A model generated the notes under the pieces. The model was given only the letters and a program-made list of their open reading frames with translations, ran no database searches and had not been told where the DNA came from. Both the position numbers and the translations under genes were made by a program. Shown here piece after piece: positions 9,185-19,660 of a stretch of DNA of 64,000 bases. Source of the stretch: Vibrio genomosp. F10 str. ZF-129 (GTDB lineage: Bacteria; Pseudomonadota; Gammaproteobacteria; Enterobacterales; Vibrionaceae); assembly GCF_000287055.2 (NCBI RefSeq), contig NZ_AJYQ02000107.1, forward strand, positions 1 through 64,000. The letters run 5' to 3'. Every line of letters begins with the position of its first letter. Positions within the stretch are counted from its first letter, which is position 1.

Positions 9185-9727
9185 CTATTTTACTGAGGCT
9201 CGATGTAAATGCACCGTTATAGACATAGATGATGCAATAAGCTTGCCGTCTCTAAAGGCTTGAATTGAAATAGTATGAGAGCCTCGATCGATGTTTTTTA
9301 GCTGCCATTTTCCCGTTGTATTTGGGGCAGAATAAGTGGCGTTGTTTAAGATCAGTTGAAAATGTTCACCCACTAACAACTTGCGATTCGAGTTTGCTGT
9401 GATGTTGATATGGCCTTGATTACTACGGATGGTTTGGTCGTGTTGTGGCGATTGAAAAGAGAGCGATAATGGCTCAGGTTTAGTGGTGGCTTTCCCTTTC
9501 TCTTCGCTAGGCCGATCGTTGTTGGGAAGAGACTCAAAGGAAGGGGCGGGTGCTTCTGCGAAGTGATCGGGCAGTGTAATGGTTTTTACTGTTTTCCCAC
9601 CTTTTTTTCCGTTAGTAGAATCGCTTAAGTGAAGAACACCTTGGTCATCCTCCCATGTGTAGATGGTTTGCGTGTAGCTGAACACAGGAAAAAGCAGTGT
9701 TATAAAAAACAGAATATAGGGCTTCAT
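9185..9727 (-). CDS. exported DUF4124 domain protein
   Basis: Function unknown. An N-terminal signal peptide (MKPYILFFITLLFPVFSYTQ) is followed by the short DUF4124 module 'IYTWEDDQGVLHLSDS', a charged Pro-rich linker, and a C-terminal beta-rich region of about 90 residues that looks like an immunoglobulin-like fold (HTISIQAFRDGKLI). It probably sits in the periplasm. It lies between glnA and ntrB on the same strand, with its own 194-bp gap after glnA. I chose ATG 9727; a GTG codon directly before it (9730) is an alternative. Vibrios often carry a gene of this kind between glnA and ntrB, but no nitrogen role is shown by the sequence. Confidence 0.75.
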   Translation of the reverse strand: MKPYILFFITLLFPVFSYTQTIYTWEDDQGVLHLSDSTNGKKGGKTVKTITLPDHFAEAPAPSFESLPNNDRPSEEKGKATTKPEPLSLSFQSPQHDQTIRSNQGHINITANSNRKLLVGEHFQLILNNATYSAPNTTGKWQLKNIDRGSHTISIQAFRDGKLIASSMSITVHLHRASVK

Positions 9728-9837
9728 CACTCATTTTTCCTTCACATAATCCACTGATTGAATGGGCTTTTTTCGTTGGAAGTGCTTTGGGAGGCAGTCA
9801 GAGAGTAGGATAAAGCTGAAGGACGAAGGGGCAAATA

Positions 9838-9866
9838 AACAAAAGGCTCACCTGAGAGGTGAGCCT
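9838..9866 (-). terminator. glnA terminator
   Basis: AGGCTCACCT / AGGTGAGCCT with a three-base loop is followed on the minus strand by TTTTGTTT. It lies 58 bases after the glnA stop. Confidence 0.85.
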
Positions 9867-9924
9867 AATAAAATAGTAACTTCAATCACGAATTACACAC
9901 GACGGTGTGAATGTCGAATTGAGG

Positions 9925-11334
9925 TTATACTGAGTAGTAAAGTTCAAACTCTAGTGGGTGAGTTGTCATGTTAATCAGCTCAACATCTTTAGACTTAAGT
10001 TCGATGTAAGAATCGATAAAGTCATCAGAGAATACACCACCAGCCGTCAGGAATTCACGATCGCTATCAAGCGCTTTTAGTGCGACTTCTAGAGATTCTG
10101 CAACCGTTGGGATTTCTGCTGCTTCTTCTGCTGGTAAGTCGTACAAATCTTTGTCCATTGCTTCGCCAGGGTGGATCTTGTTCTTAATTCCGTCAAGACC
10201 TGCCATCAGCATTGCTGAGTAACATAGGTAAGGGTTCGCTGCTGGGTCACCAAAACGTAGCTCGATACGGCGTGCTTTCGGGCTTGGTACCACTGGGATA
10301 CGGATAGAAGCAGAACGGTTACGTGCAGAGTATGCAAGCATTACAGGTGCTTCGAAGCCAGGTACAAGACGCTTGTACGAGTTAGTTGATGGGTTAGCAA
10401 ATGCGTTGATTGCACGAGCGTGTTTGATGATACCGCCAATGTAGTAAATGGCTAGGTCAGAAAGGCCGCCGTACTTATCACCAGCAAACAGGTTCACACC
10501 GTCTTTTGCTAAAGATTGGTGTACGTGCATACCAGAACCGTTATCACCAACTAATGGCTTAGGCATAAACGTTGCTGTTTTGCCAAACGCATGTGCTACG
10601 TTGTGCACAACGTACTTGTAGATTTGAGTCTCATCGGCTTTTGCTGTCAGCGTGTTGAATCGAGTTGCGATTTCGTTTTGACCCGCTGTTGCAACTTCAT
10701 GGTGGTGCGCTTCAACAACAAGGCCCATCTCTTCCATAATTAGACACATAGCAGAACGGATGTCTTGAGATGAATCAACAGGAGCTACTGGGAAATAACC
10801 GCCTTTCACACCAGGACGGTGACCTTTGTTACCACCATCGATATCAGAACCAGAGTTCCAAGCCGCTTCGATGTCGTCAATCTTGAAGAAAGAACCTGAC
10901 ATGTCAGTGTTGAATTTCACATCATCAAATAAGAAGAATTCTGGTTCAGGACCGACAAGAACGGTGTCTGCGATGCCTGTTGAGCGCAAGTACTCTTCAG
11001 AGCGCTTAGCGATTGAACGTGGGTCACGATCGTAGCCTTGCATTGTTGCAGGCTCTAAAATATCACAACGAATATTCAGTGTTGAATCTTCTGTGAATGG
11101 GTCAAGAACAGCACTTGATGCGTCAGGCATCATGACCATGTCTGATTCGTTGATACCTTTCCAACCAGCAACTGAAGAACCGTCGAACATCTTGCCTTCT
11201 TCAAAGAAGTCTGCATCAACTTGGTGAGAAGGTAAGGAAATATGCTGCTCTTTACCTTTTGTATCGGTAAAGCGTAAATCAACAAACTTAACTTCGTTTT
11301 CTTGGATCAGCGATAGGACATTTTCTACTGACAT
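9925..11334 (-). CDS. glnA: glutamine synthetase type I
   Basis: Makes glutamine from glutamate, ammonia and ATP, the main ammonia-assimilation step. It has the full 469 residues of the GSI-beta class, with the substrate loop [19 protein letters not shown], and the adenylylation site [11 protein letters not shown], whose Tyr is the target of GlnE. The start is preceded by GGAGG eight bases upstream. Nitrogen control is written in front of the gene: a sigma-54 promoter at 11476-11491 and three NtrC sites at 11554-11620. It stands as its own unit, closed by a strong terminator before the DUF4124 gene. Confidence 0.99.
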   Translation of the reverse strand: MSVENVLSLIQENEVKFVDLRFTDTKGKEQHISLPSHQVDADFFEEGKMFDGSSVAGWKGINESDMVMMPDASSAVLDPFTEDSTLNIRCDILEPATMQGYDRDPRSIAKRSEEYLRSTGIADTVLVGPEPEFFLFDDVKFNTDMSGSFFKIDDIEAAWNSGSDIDGGNKGHRPGVKGGYFPVAPVDSSQDIRSAMCLIMEEMGLVVEAHHHEVATAGQNEIATRFNTLTAKADETQIYKYVVHNVAHAFGKTATFMPKPLVGDNGSGMHVHQSLAKDGVNLFAGDKYGGLSDLAIYYIGGIIKHARAINAFANPSTNSYKRLVPGFEAPVMLAYSARNRSASIRIPVVPSPKARRIELRFGDPAANPYLCYSAMLMAGLDGIKNKIHPGEAMDKDLYDLPAEEAAEIPTVAESLEVALKALDSDREFLTAGGVFSDDFIDSYIELKSKDVELINMTTHPLEFELYYSV

Positions 11335-11475
11335 CTTGGATAACCTCCAGTGTTATTAAAGCGGTATTAGCTCGATTCGTTGTTCTTTTATGTCAGTAAA
11401 AACCGATATAAAAGTAAGAAACCCAGCATTGATTAATTTCATTTCAATTGTATTAACCGATGCTATTTTCTATAA

Positions 11476-11491
11476 AGCGATAATCGTGCCA
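11476..11491 (-). promoter_or_regulatory. sigma-54 promoter of glnA
   Basis: On the minus strand TGGCACGATTATCGCT matches the -24/-12 consensus TGGCACG-N4-TTGCW. The invariant GG and GC are present at the right spacing. Transcription would start near 11464. Confidence 0.85.
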
Positions 11492-11553
11492 AAAAAATTA
11501 ATCCATTAATTTCAATGCATTATGTGATTTTTGTTGGTGGGCAATAAAAAAAT

Positions 11554-11620
11554 TGCACCAAAATGATCCGTGACGGCACTTATTTGGTGCAAGATAAAGT
11601 TCATGCACCAATATGAATCA
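11554..11620. promoter_or_regulatory. NtrC enhancer cluster for glnA (three sites)
   Basis: One strong site, GCACTTATTTGGTGC (11576-11590), is flanked by two sites with one good half each: TGCACCAAAATGATCC (11554-11569) and TGCACCAATATGAATC (11604-11619). They lie about 65-130 bp upstream of the sigma-54 promoter, the usual enhancer distance. Confidence 0.82.
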
Positions 11621-11734
11621 AACAACAGAGGTTATTCAGCCAATAATTGCCTGATATGTCAATGACAATAATGGATACCTGAGTTGAGTTTGTCCCAAAT
11701 CAACTCGTCATCTAGTATTAAAGAAGAATAAATC

Positions 11735-11750
11735 GCTGAGATAGATCACA
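11735..11750. promoter_or_regulatory. possible CRP site upstream of typA
   Basis: GCTGAGATAGATCACA has one perfect CRP half (TCACA) and one half with two mismatches (GCTGA), with the correct six-base spacer. A possible -10 (TACATT, 11779-11784) with no clear -35 lies downstream, which would fit an activated promoter. This is weak evidence. Confidence 0.35.
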
Positions 11751-11870
11751 TATTTCTAGGATTTTCTCCAGAATCTGGTACATTACGGACGTTTTTTTAA
11801 TCAAATAAAGCAATGCTCATTAAATATACGATTTAAGAGGGTTGCTTCTTTTATAAGTGAATCATATTCC

Positions 11871-13703
11871 ATGGCTACTCCACAGATTGATAAGTTAAGA
11901 AATATCGCGATCATCGCGCACGTTGACCACGGCAAAACAACACTGGTTGATAAATTGCTACAGCAGTCAGGTACGCTAGAGTCTCGCGGTGAAGCTGAAG
12001 AGCGAGTCATGGACTCGAACGACATCGAAAAAGAGCGTGGCATTACCATTCTTGCTAAGAACACAGCAATTAACTGGAATGACTACCGCATCAACATCGT
12101 AGATACTCCTGGACACGCGGACTTCGGTGGCGAAGTTGAGCGTATTATGTCAATGGTAGATTCCGTTCTACTGATTGTTGACGCGGTTGATGGCCCAATG
12201 CCTCAAACTCGTTTCGTCACACAAAAAGCATTCGCACACGGTCTTAAGCCAATCGTGGTTATTAACAAGATTGACCGCCCAGGCGCTCGTCCTGACTGGG
12301 TTATGGATCAAATCTTTGACCTATTTGATAACCTAGGTGCAACCGATGAACAGCTAGATTTCACCACTGTGTACGCATCAGCACTTAATGGCTGGGCAAC
12401 AATGGAAGAAGGTGTTGTTGGCGAAGACATGGAACCATTGTTCCAAGCGGTTGTAGACACAGTAGAAGCGCCTCAAGTTGATCTTGAAGGCCCACTACAA
12501 ATGCAAGTATCTCAACTTGATTACAGCTCTTACGTCGGCGTTATCGGTGTTTGTCGTGTCACGCGCGGTAGCGTTAAGCCAAACCAGCAAGTCACCATCG
12601 TGAATGCTGAAGGCCAAAAACGTAACGGTAAAGTCGGTACGGTTCTAGGTTACCTAGGTCTTGACCGTCACGAAGTAGAACAAGCCAATGCGGGCGATAT
12701 CATTGCAATCACAGGTCTTGGCGAGCTTAAAATCTCAGACACAATTTGTGATGTGAACAATGTTGAAGCGATGGAAGCATTGTCTGTTGATGAGCCAACA
12801 GTGACCATGACTTTCCAAGTAAACACTTCGCCATTCGCGGGTAAAGAAGGTAAGTATGTTACTTCACGTAATATCCTTGAGCGTCTTGAGAAAGAATTAG
12901 TTCATAACGTTGCACTTCGCGTTGAAGAAACAGACAGCCCAGACCGTTTCCGCGTATCAGGCCGTGGTGAGCTTCACCTATCTATCCTGATTGAAAACAT
13001 GCGTCGTGAAGGTTTCGAGCTAGCCGTATCTCGTCCAGAAGTTATCATTCGTGAAGAAAATGGCCAGCTAATGGAACCGTTTGAAACGGTGACCATCGAT
13101 GTTCTTGAAGAGCACCAAGGCGCGATCATGGAAAGCATTGGTCTACGTAAAGGTGAGCTAACTGATATGGCTCCTGATGGCAAAGGCCGTGTACGTATGG
13201 ACTTCATGATGCCTTCTCGTGGTCTTATCGGTTTCCAAACTGAATTCCTAACAATGACGTCTGGTTCTGGTCTTATTTACCACTCATACGATCACTACGG
13301 TCCACACAAAGGTGGTGTGATTGGTCAGCGTAATAACGGTGTTCTAGTATCGAACGCAACTGGTAAAGCGTTGACTTACGCACTGTTCTTCCTTCAAGCT
13401 CGTGGTCGTCTATTTGCAGAGCACGCGGATGAAGTTTACGAAGGTCAAATCATCGGTATTCACAACCGTTCAAATGACTTAACTGTAAACTGTCTGAAAG
13501 GTAAGCAGCTAACCAACGTACGTGCATCAGGTACCGATGAAGCACAGGTTCTTTCTCCACCGATCAAGCACACACTAGAGCAAGCGCTTGAGTTTATCGA
13601 TGAAGATGAACTGGTAGAAGTAACGCCTGAAAACATTCGTATTCGTAAGAAACTTCTTACTGAAAACGAACGTAAACGTGCGGCGCGTCCTGCAAAAGCG
13701 TAA
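11871..13703 (+). CDS. typA: ribosome-associated GTPase BipA/TypA
   Basis: Translational GTPase of the EF-G family that helps 50S assembly and stress adaptation. The G1 motif [10 protein letters not shown]2 around RGITI, G3 DTPGHADF, and G4 NKID are all present, followed by domain II, the EF-G-like domains III and V, and the BipA-specific C-terminal domain ending in a basic tail. Length of 610 residues is normal. No clear Shine-Dalgarno precedes the ATG. A strong terminator follows the stop. Confidence 0.98.
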   Translation: MATPQIDKLRNIAIIAHVDHGKTTLVDKLLQQSGTLESRGEAEERVMDSNDIEKERGITILAKNTAINWNDYRINIVDTPGHADFGGEVERIMSMVDSVLLIVDAVDGPMPQTRFVTQKAFAHGLKPIVVINKIDRPGARPDWVMDQIFDLFDNLGATDEQLDFTTVYASALNGWATMEEGVVGEDMEPLFQAVVDTVEAPQVDLEGPLQMQVSQLDYSSYVGVIGVCRVTRGSVKPNQQVTIVNAEGQKRNGKVGTVLGYLGLDRHEVEQANAGDIIAITGLGELKISDTICDVNNVEAMEALSVDEPTVTMTFQVNTSPFAGKEGKYVTSRNILERLEKELVHNVALRVEETDSPDRFRVSGRGELHLSILIENMRREGFELAVSRPEVIIREENGQLMEPFETVTIDVLEEHQGAIMESIGLRKGELTDMAPDGKGRVRMDFMMPSRGLIGFQTEFLTMTSGSGLIYHSYDHYGPHKGGVIGQRNNGVLVSNATGKALTYALFFLQARGRLFAEHADEVYEGQIIGIHNRSNDLTVNCLKGKQLTNVRASGTDEAQVLSPPIKHTLEQALEFIDEDELVEVTPENIRIRKKLLTENERKRAARPAKA

Positions 13704-13724
13704 TCACTGAATTAGCGATATATC

Positions 13725-13758
13725 AAAAGGGTGAGAAGTTATCTTCTCACCCTTTTTT
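13725..13758 (+). terminator. typA terminator
   Basis: A 14-bp perfect stem starting AAAAGGGTGAGAAG, with a TTAT loop, ends in a run of six T. It rules out upstream starts for the next gene. Confidence 0.9.
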
Positions 13759-13796
13759 GTCTCTGTGAGATGAGTCGAAATGGAATACAAAGACCG

Positions 13797-14351
13797 ATGA
13801 AGCCTTTTATTATTTCTGGAGGCCCAGGGGCGGGCAAGACGAGTATCATTGAGTGTTTAGCGAGTATGGGCTACTGCACAACGACAGAAGCTTCACGGAC
13901 GTTAATCGAGCAGCAGAGTTGTTCCGATAACGGTATTTTACCGTGGACGAATCTTAGCGCTTTTGCTGAGCTGTGTTTGGCGTTGATGACCGAGCAAAAG
14001 CAAGCGGCGCAGAAAAGTCGACGCATCGCATTTATGGACAGAGCTATTCCGGATATTTGCGCGTATCTGAAGCAAGGCAAGTTACCCATTGAGCAGCGGT
14101 ACATGACAGGATGTGACGGTTATCAGCCTATTGCATTTCTTTGTCAGCCAGAGTGGTCGATCTACGCTCAAGACGCCGTAAGACCGCACCCTTTTGAAGA
14201 GGCGGTAGAGATACATGAACAGTTATTGAGTACCTATTTAGAATTGGGCTTTGACGTGATCCAGGTACCTTGGGGAGAGATCCGTGATAGAGCTGAATTT
14301 ATTGAAAATCAAGTAAAAACAGCCCTAAAAGTTGTTCTTACTGCGGATTAA
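13797..14351 (+). CDS. small P-loop NTPase (AAA family ATPase)
   Basis: A 184-residue cytoplasmic ATP/GTP-binding protein of unknown role. Walker A is at the very N terminus (GGPGAGKT, about 8-15), and 'RIAFMDRAIPDICAYL' is a plausible Walker B region. The overall look is of the nucleoside-kinase-like AAA group with an N-terminal P-loop. The frame is open from 13731, but that start lies inside the typA terminator. The ATG at 13797 (MKPFIIS) or at 13770 (MSRNG) is more likely, and I chose the former because the beta strand before the P-loop begins there. It overlaps the convergent lipoprotein gene by 14 bases at the 3' end. Confidence 0.7.
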   Translation: MKPFIISGGPGAGKTSIIECLASMGYCTTTEASRTLIEQQSCSDNGILPWTNLSAFAELCLALMTEQKQAAQKSRRIAFMDRAIPDICAYLKQGKLPIEQRYMTGCDGYQPIAFLCQPEWSIYAQDAVRPHPFEEAVEIHEQLLSTYLELGFDVIQVPWGEIRDRAEFIENQVKTALKVVLTAD

Positions 14352-14979
14352 GTTGATTAAGAAATCGATCAGATTCTTCAATAGCGGCGTTCATCTGTTG
14401 AATTGCGTACCCAATATCTTTTTCTAAACTCATAAACTCCCCCTGAAGTGAGCCGACTGCGCTTGCATTAAGGTTATGCTTTAAATACAGCGTATTGTCT
14501 CTGAGTGTATTGAGTACTGGCGTCATTTTCTTCTCAGCTTGCTTCATCGCAGACAGCATGCTGTTGTAAGATGTTTTCGTTTCACGGAGTTTTTGTTGGC
14601 TCGAACGGCGAAGTTTATCGCTGGTATATAGGTCAAGTTCTTGCTGCCACTCCTCAAACAGAGCATCAGAGACATCTTCTATTGCTGCGATGCGGTCAGA
14701 AACGTCCTGTGCAGCGTTCTCACTCTCTTGATACTTGTCATTAATTTCGTTGTACACCTTTTCTAATTCACCTCCATCAAATTGAGTGAAAGCGGAAATA
14801 GCTTCAAGTGCGCTAGTGAACTCTTGCTGAGCTTCCTGCTGGGCTTCTTTTGCGTCTTCAACACGTTCAACCATTATGTCACGTTTGTGGTAGCCCACTT
14901 GCTCCATCGCAGAATAATAGGTGGACTGGCAGCCACTTAACGTGAAGACTGAAACCAATAGAATAATTAAATAAGGCAT
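14338..14979 (-). CDS. DUF2959 family lipoprotein
   Basis: Predicted lipoprotein of 213 residues. The signal peptide MPYLIILLVSVFTLSGCQST has a clear lipobox (LSGC), so the Cys near residue 17 would be lipidated. The mature part is almost all helical and charged with heptad-like runs (VEDAKEAQQEAQQEF and others), consistent with coiled coils. The frame stays open to 15081, but the ATG at 14979 has AGGAAA upstream and puts the lipobox in place. Function is unknown. It overlaps the convergent P-loop gene by 14 bases. Confidence 0.78.
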   Translation of the reverse strand: MPYLIILLVSVFTLSGCQSTYYSAMEQVGYHKRDIMVERVEDAKEAQQEAQQEFTSALEAISAFTQFDGGELEKVYNEINDKYQESENAAQDVSDRIAAIEDVSDALFEEWQQELDLYTSDKLRRSSQQKLRETKTSYNSMLSAMKQAEKKMTPVLNTLRDNTLYLKHNLNASAVGSLQGEFMSLEKDIGYAIQQMNAAIEESDRFLNQLNPQ

Positions 14980-15282
14980 CCAAATTTCCTTTTTAATGGT
15001 AAGTCTAAGAGTTGTACCCCACTTAAGAAAATAAAGCCAGTAGTCTGATCTTGTCGAACTATGTGTAAGAATAAAGGTCATATTTTGAGATGAAAATCTA
15101 TTTGTCGCTCGGTAATAAAAAAGCCTGTAACATTAAGTACTGTAAAAAAAACACAGTAAGCCGTCGAAAAATCAGGTATGACTTTGATGTGTATCCGATC
15201 TCTTTCAGTCGTAAAGAGAACGATGATCGCGATGACAAATGGCCTAACTACTGTTTAACCCGGTGTACTAAGGACAGATGTC

Positions 15283-16215
15283 GTGGATTTAAAAGCAATA
15301 GGACATAACTTTCTGAATTTCCTTCGCTACCTGCTAGTGCGAATGAACCACGATAGAATCAATGTAAATGCTGGATACCTGACTTACATTACCCTCCTGT
15401 CTATTGTACCAATGCTGACCGTATTGCTTTCCGTGTTATCTTCTTTCTCCCTGTTTTCAAGCTCGGGTGATGTCATACAAGATTTTGTTATTACTCATTT
15501 TGTCCCGGCTGCAGGTGATGCAGTTAAGGGAGCATTGGTGGAGTTTATTGCTAACACCGGAAAGATGACTGCGGTTGGTGGTGCATTTTTGTTTGTCGCA
15601 GCGCTGATGCTGATTTCAAACATTGATAAGAACTTGAATTTTATCTGGCGAGTAACAGAAAAGCGCCGTCCGGTGTTTTCATTTTCGATGTATTGGATGG
15701 TCTTAACTCTCGGGCCCATTTTAGTAGGAACAAGTATTGCTGCGACCTCGTACATCACCTCTCTAAAGATCATTGATAGTGAAGCCATCAGTGGTATCTA
15801 CAATATGCTGCTGCGATGGCTACCGTTTTTATTGTCATTCTTTGCTTTTATTGTTTTGTATCTGCTTGTCCCTAATAAAAAAGTGCGTTTGACGGACGCC
15901 ATGGTGGGTGCGATAACCGCTGCTATACTGTTTGAACTGAGCAAGAAGGGATTTGCTGCTTACATCACTCACTTTCCTTCTTATCAATTGATTTACGGCG
16001 CATTAGCGGCGATTCCGATTCTCTTTGTTTGGGTGTATTTGTGCTGGTTGATTGTCTTGATTGGGGCGGAAATAACGGCTGCTTTGGGTGAACAAGCCCT
16101 GTGGTCAGGTACCTCAGAAGTGCTACAATCAAGCGCTAAAATGGAAGAGAGCGAAGAGGATAATAAGAGTGATTGCGCTGATTCAGAGAGTAAGCGAGGC
16201 GGCCGTCAAAGTTGA
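15283..16215 (+). CDS. yihY: YihY/BrkB family inner-membrane protein
   Basis: Integral membrane protein of the UPF0761 (YihY/virulence factor BrkB) family; the substrate is unknown. About six hydrophobic helices are visible, starting with '[24 protein letters not shown]' and ending with '[25 protein letters not shown]', and the C-terminal tail is acidic and hydrophilic. The start is GTG with AGGACAG upstream. The last 47 bases overlap dtd, so the two are translated from one message. The yihY-dtd-yiiD order is the same as in enterobacteria. Confidence 0.9.
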   Translation: MDLKAIGHNFLNFLRYLLVRMNHDRINVNAGYLTYITLLSIVPMLTVLLSVLSSFSLFSSSGDVIQDFVITHFVPAAGDAVKGALVEFIANTGKMTAVGGAFLFVAALMLISNIDKNLNFIWRVTEKRRPVFSFSMYWMVLTLGPILVGTSIAATSYITSLKIIDSEAISGIYNMLLRWLPFLLSFFAFIVLYLLVPNKKVRLTDAMVGAITAAILFELSKKGFAAYITHFPSYQLIYGALAAIPILFVWVYLCWLIVLIGAEITAALGEQALWSGTSEVLQSSAKMEESEEDNKSDCADSESKRGGRQS

Positions 16216-16603
16216 CGGTGAAGTCGTTGGAGAAATCGACCACGGCCTGCTGGTGTTATTGGGTGTTGAGAAAGACGATGATGAAGCGAAGGCGAAACGC
16301 CTGGTGGAACGAGTCACGACCTATCGAGTCTTTGGTGACGACGAAGGAAAAATGAACCTCAACGTTCAGCAGGTCGGAGGTAAAGTGCTGGTGGTTTCTC
16401 AGTTTACGTTGCCTGCCGATACCAAAAAAGGCACAAGGGCTGGCTTTTCTCGAGGCGCTCACCCAAGTGATGCTGAGCGTTTATACGACTATTTTTCAGA
16501 TACGTGCGCAACGGTATTGCCAACAGAACGTGGCCAATTTGCTGCCGACATGAAAGTGTCATTGGTGAATGATGGTCCTGTGACGTTTTGGTTACAGGTA
16601 TAG
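16169..16603 (+). CDS. dtd: D-aminoacyl-tRNA deacylase
   Basis: Removes D-amino acids (notably D-Tyr) mischarged on tRNA. It has 144 residues, the normal length. Motifs SQFTLPAD and the C-terminal [11 protein letters not shown] (the conserved NxGPVT loop) are present. The frame is open from 16088, but family members begin (M)[12 protein letters not shown], which fits the GTG at 16169 with GAGGAT upstream. It overlaps the end of yihY. Confidence 0.95.
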   Translation: MIALIQRVSEAAVKVDGEVVGEIDHGLLVLLGVEKDDDEAKAKRLVERVTTYRVFGDDEGKMNLNVQQVGGKVLVVSQFTLPADTKKGTRAGFSRGAHPSDAERLYDYFSDTCATVLPTERGQFAADMKVSLVNDGPVTFWLQV

Positions 16604-16670
16604 TGATTAATTACTGATACCGATACAAGGACGAACAACAAGCACAAACAGACAGGCTAGGAAGCATTTA

Positions 16671-17588
16671 ATGTTCAAACTGATTACCCCCCAAACAGAT
16701 AACCAGCTTAATAAGTATTATCACTTTCGCTGGCAGATGTTGCGTGAGCCGTGGCAAATGCCACTCGGTTCTGAGCGTGATGAATATGATTCGACTAGCC
16801 ATCACCGTATGATTGTTGATGGTAGAGGTAGACCCATTGCGATTGGACGCCTTCATATCACCCCTGATGACGAAGGCCAAGTGCGCTATATGGCGGTGAA
16901 AAGCAATCGTCGCAGCAAGGGTATGGGTTCGTTGTTGTTGGTGGCTCTGGAGTCGTTAGCGCGCCAGGAAGGGGTGAAGCGACTCGTGTGTAATGCGCGA
17001 GAAGACGCCATCGCATTTTATGAGAAGAACCATTTCGAACGCCGTGGTGAGTTGAACGATCAACGTGGCCCAATGCGTCATCAGCAAATGGTCAAACCGC
17101 TCGATCCCATGGCTAATGTTCTAAGAAAACCAGAATGGTGCGCTGAGTTGCAAGACCGTTGGGAAAATCAGATCCCGATCAGCGACAAAATGGGCATCAA
17201 AATCAATCAATACACAGGGTATCAATTTGAGTGCAGTGCTCAGCTTAACCCGAACCTAAATCCACATAACACCATGTTCGCCGGTTCTGCATTTACCTTG
17301 GCCACCTTAACGGGATGGGGTATGACGTGGTTACTACTCAAAGAGCGCGGATTACAGGGGGATATTGTTCTCGCAGACAGCCGAATTCGTTATCGCCATC
17401 CGGTTGAATTCAATCCGGTTGCTAGCACATCTCTAGACGGCATCAGTGGCGACTTGGATAGACTCGCTTCTGGACGAAAAGCAAGAATTGTCATCAATGT
17501 GACGATTTATAGCGGAGATAAAGCCGCGGTGGAATTCATTGGCACCTACATGTTAATGCCGAATTATAAATCAGAACTATCGGTGTAA
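16671..17588 (+). CDS. GNAT acetyltransferase fused to a hotdog-fold thioesterase-like domain (YiiD family)
   Basis: Two-domain protein of 305 residues. Residues about 1-140 are a GNAT fold (acetyl-CoA binding stretch RRSKGMGSLLLVALE, then AIAFYEKNHFERRG). Residues about 160-305 are a hotdog domain of the YiiD_C type (NPHNTMFAGSAFTLATLTGWG). The E. coli homologue YiiD has been linked to initiation of fatty acid synthesis (malonyl-ACP decarboxylation; also named FabY or MadA). I infer the same role here from domain order and from its place after yihY-dtd. ATG 16671 has AGGAAG upstream. Confidence 0.82.
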   Translation: MFKLITPQTDNQLNKYYHFRWQMLREPWQMPLGSERDEYDSTSHHRMIVDGRGRPIAIGRLHITPDDEGQVRYMAVKSNRRSKGMGSLLLVALESLARQEGVKRLVCNAREDAIAFYEKNHFERRGELNDQRGPMRHQQMVKPLDPMANVLRKPEWCAELQDRWENQIPISDKMGIKINQYTGYQFECSAQLNPNLNPHNTMFAGSAFTLATLTGWGMTWLLLKERGLQGDIVLADSRIRYRHPVEFNPVASTSLDGISGDLDRLASGRKARIVINVTIYSGDKAAVEFIGTYMLMPNYKSELSV

Positions 17589-17595
17589 TTCGTTA

Positions 17596-17646
17596 TCGGT
17601 TTGAGGGCGCTGTTGGCTTAAGGACACTGTTGGCTTAAGGGCACTG
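17596..17646. repeat. 17-bp tandem repeat (x3) across the stop codon of the AsmA-like gene
   Basis: On the coding (minus) strand CAGTGCCCTTAAGCCAA, which contains the last codons and the TAA, is followed by a copy with one change and then by a third, decayed copy (about 12 of 17 bases). Each of the first two units therefore carries a TAA. Confidence 0.8.
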
Positions 17647-19578
17647 GTGATCGGATGTCACAGTGCCGTTGAGCAGGTCAACATTCAGTTGTTGGCAAGC
17701 TTGTTCAATCGAAAGCCCGATATTTCCCAGTGTCGGTTTCACTAAATCAATGTTGCCTTGTATCATCCCCGTCATATCCGTGCCTTTAATTTCTGTCTCG
17801 CTAATCGACACTCTTCCCCTATCCGCTTGAACCCAAAGATTGCTCACGGTAAATGGTTGAATAAGGGTTTGATTTTTTGCGCCGTTATCAGGGTTGGTGG
17901 GTGTAGACGTAAACATTAAGACGCCCTCACGAACACTGGTTTTAAGCGTGCCGGTCAACGAGTGTTCAAACATATCACGGTTCCCCGATAGCCCATGGCT
18001 ATTCAGTTCGAGTTCAACTTGACCATCGAGATCAATAGGTAAAGGGACGATTTTATTCAATAGCTTGAGTGGGAGCCCATCGCCATGCGCGATCAACTGC
18101 CAAGGTTGGCTGAGGCTGTTAAGTTCTCTAAACCCTGATGCTTCGAAATAACCGCTTTCTAATGGAATGAATAAACGTTCCAATTGCCATGAGCCGTTGT
18201 CAGCATTGCTATTTAACATTGCTTGAGTTGCGACGGTATCGTCATAACTCAGGCTATTAGCCGACATTTCCAGCTCCCCACGCCATAACCCGACCATATT
18301 ATTACGTTTAAGTTCTAGGTTGCGACCAGAAATATTGGCGCCTGATATCTGCCAAAAAGGTGCATGTTCTATTTGAATGATCTGACTGCGTGCAATATCA
18401 AGTTGCTTAATGGTTACGGCGTCTTGCTGTGAAAAATATGCAGAGAGTATCGATAAGCTCTTTGCGGTATTTTCGGTCAATTTCAGCCCAGATGCTTTTA
18501 GCCAATCCAGCTTCGTTGTCGTTGGAGATAGGTGCCCAGACAGTTGAAGCCGACCTTGTAGAAAGTCACTATCAAACTCAGAAATCGTGAGTTTGTTCGG
18601 CTGAAACTGTAATTTTGCTATCGGTGAGATGAGCCATTGATCTGAGTAACTCATACTTTCTGCATTAAACGAAAGGTAGGCGTTTTCTTGTTGCCAAATA
18701 GGGGATGAATCTGAGCTCGATGTGAATAGCGATACATTTTCGATGGATGCATCTAGGTTAACTGCTTGAAATGTTTCGAATTCAAAATGGCTGTTTAGTA
18801 TATCAAGGCTATTGATATGACTGATTTTGTTAATGATGGGGCTGAAATCGGTGTACAGCGATGGCAGTTTATCGTGTTCTGACAGACTCAATTTATTGAT
18901 GGTGACGTTAATTAATGACCAGCCATGATCAAATTGCTCTGCTTGCCCTGACACTTCAGCATGACGCCACTCAAATGAAGCCCCAAAAATCGTACTGTCC
19001 TTGGGCTTGTAGTCGAGGTCAATTAAAAGGTCATTGAACGCTTCACCTTGATAGTAGAGCTGATCGGTACTGAATTGGATGACACCGAACGGTATCGTTT
19101 GATTGCTTTCTGCCCAACGCGGATTTTTGACCTGAACATTGACCCCACGAGCAATGATATCTTGGGAGGAAACATCAAAATTATTCAGGGCAATTTGGTG
19201 CACCGTCAGGTGCTTTTGCCAATCAAATGAAGGTTGAAGTGCCTGGAGGCTTAATCCATCAATAAGAACGCTATCTACTACCCATTTCTTTTGTTGATAG
19301 GGTGTTCGATTGAACCAAATATCCATTCTAGGGATATAAGTGATGTTCTGCTGCTGTTGATTCTGTTGCTGGTGTTGATAACTGACGCCTTCTAAAGAGA
19401 AGTGAAACGGCGGGTTATAAGTGAATTTTTCAACGTGAATTCGATCCTCTAAAAACTGATGGGATAAATAATTCGTAGCGCTGGTGGCGTAGTGTGTTTG
19501 AGAGAGAATAAACACAGATGCAATAAAAAAAATGACGAAAGAAATGAGGATTAGCGAGAGAACCAATAGCTTTTTCAT
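17635..19578 (-). CDS. AsmA family protein
   Basis: Envelope protein of 647 residues with one N-terminal membrane anchor (MKKLLVLSLILISFVIFFIASVF) and a very long beta-rich periplasmic part. The C-terminal portion (about 500-620: 'VPLPIDLDGQVELELNSHGLSG' and 'LTGTLKTSVREGVLMF') is typical of the AsmA/TamB-like bridge proteins now linked to phospholipid transport to the outer membrane. The ATG at 19578 was chosen because the anchor begins there; the frame is open to 19638. It is a single gene convergent with the GNAT/hotdog gene. Confidence 0.75.
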   Translation of the reverse strand: MKKLLVLSLILISFVIFFIASVFILSQTHYATSATNYLSHQFLEDRIHVEKFTYNPPFHFSLEGVSYQHQQQNQQQQNITYIPRMDIWFNRTPYQQKKWVVDSVLIDGLSLQALQPSFDWQKHLTVHQIALNNFDVSSQDIIARGVNVQVKNPRWAESNQTIPFGVIQFSTDQLYYQGEAFNDLLIDLDYKPKDSTIFGASFEWRHAEVSGQAEQFDHGWSLINVTINKLSLSEHDKLPSLYTDFSPIINKISHINSLDILNSHFEFETFQAVNLDASIENVSLFTSSSDSSPIWQQENAYLSFNAESMSYSDQWLISPIAKLQFQPNKLTISEFDSDFLQGRLQLSGHLSPTTTKLDWLKASGLKLTENTAKSLSILSAYFSQQDAVTIKQLDIARSQIIQIEHAPFWQISGANISGRNLELKRNNMVGLWRGELEMSANSLSYDDTVATQAMLNSNADNGSWQLERLFIPLESGYFEASGFRELNSLSQPWQLIAHGDGLPLKLLNKIVPLPIDLDGQVELELNSHGLSGNRDMFEHSLTGTLKTSVREGVLMFTSTPTNPDNGAKNQTLIQPFTVSNLWVQADRGRVSISETEIKGTDMTGMIQGNIDLVKPTLGNIGLSIEQACQQLNVDLLNGTVTSDHQCP

Positions 19579-19660
19579 GAGAGGCCTAATCCAGTTTGAA
19601 TAACAAGTATCATTTATATTGTCTATAGATTGGTACAAAACGGTGTTAGCTTCAATAGAA

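Larger units (their letters stand above)
11335..11870. other. glnA / typA divergent intergenic region
   Basis: This 536-bp gap holds the control elements of two divergent genes. From the glnA side they are a leader of about 130 bases, the sigma-54 promoter and the NtrC enhancer cluster. From the typA side they are a CRP-like site and a leader of about 80 bases. I see no reading frame with a plausible start in it. Confidence 0.7.

Noticed and set aside
15090-15308. Open frame of 72 codons upstream of yihY
   Set aside because: No ribosome binding site, unusual Lys/Asn-rich translation, and it overlaps the GTG start of yihY in another frame. More likely the yihY leader.
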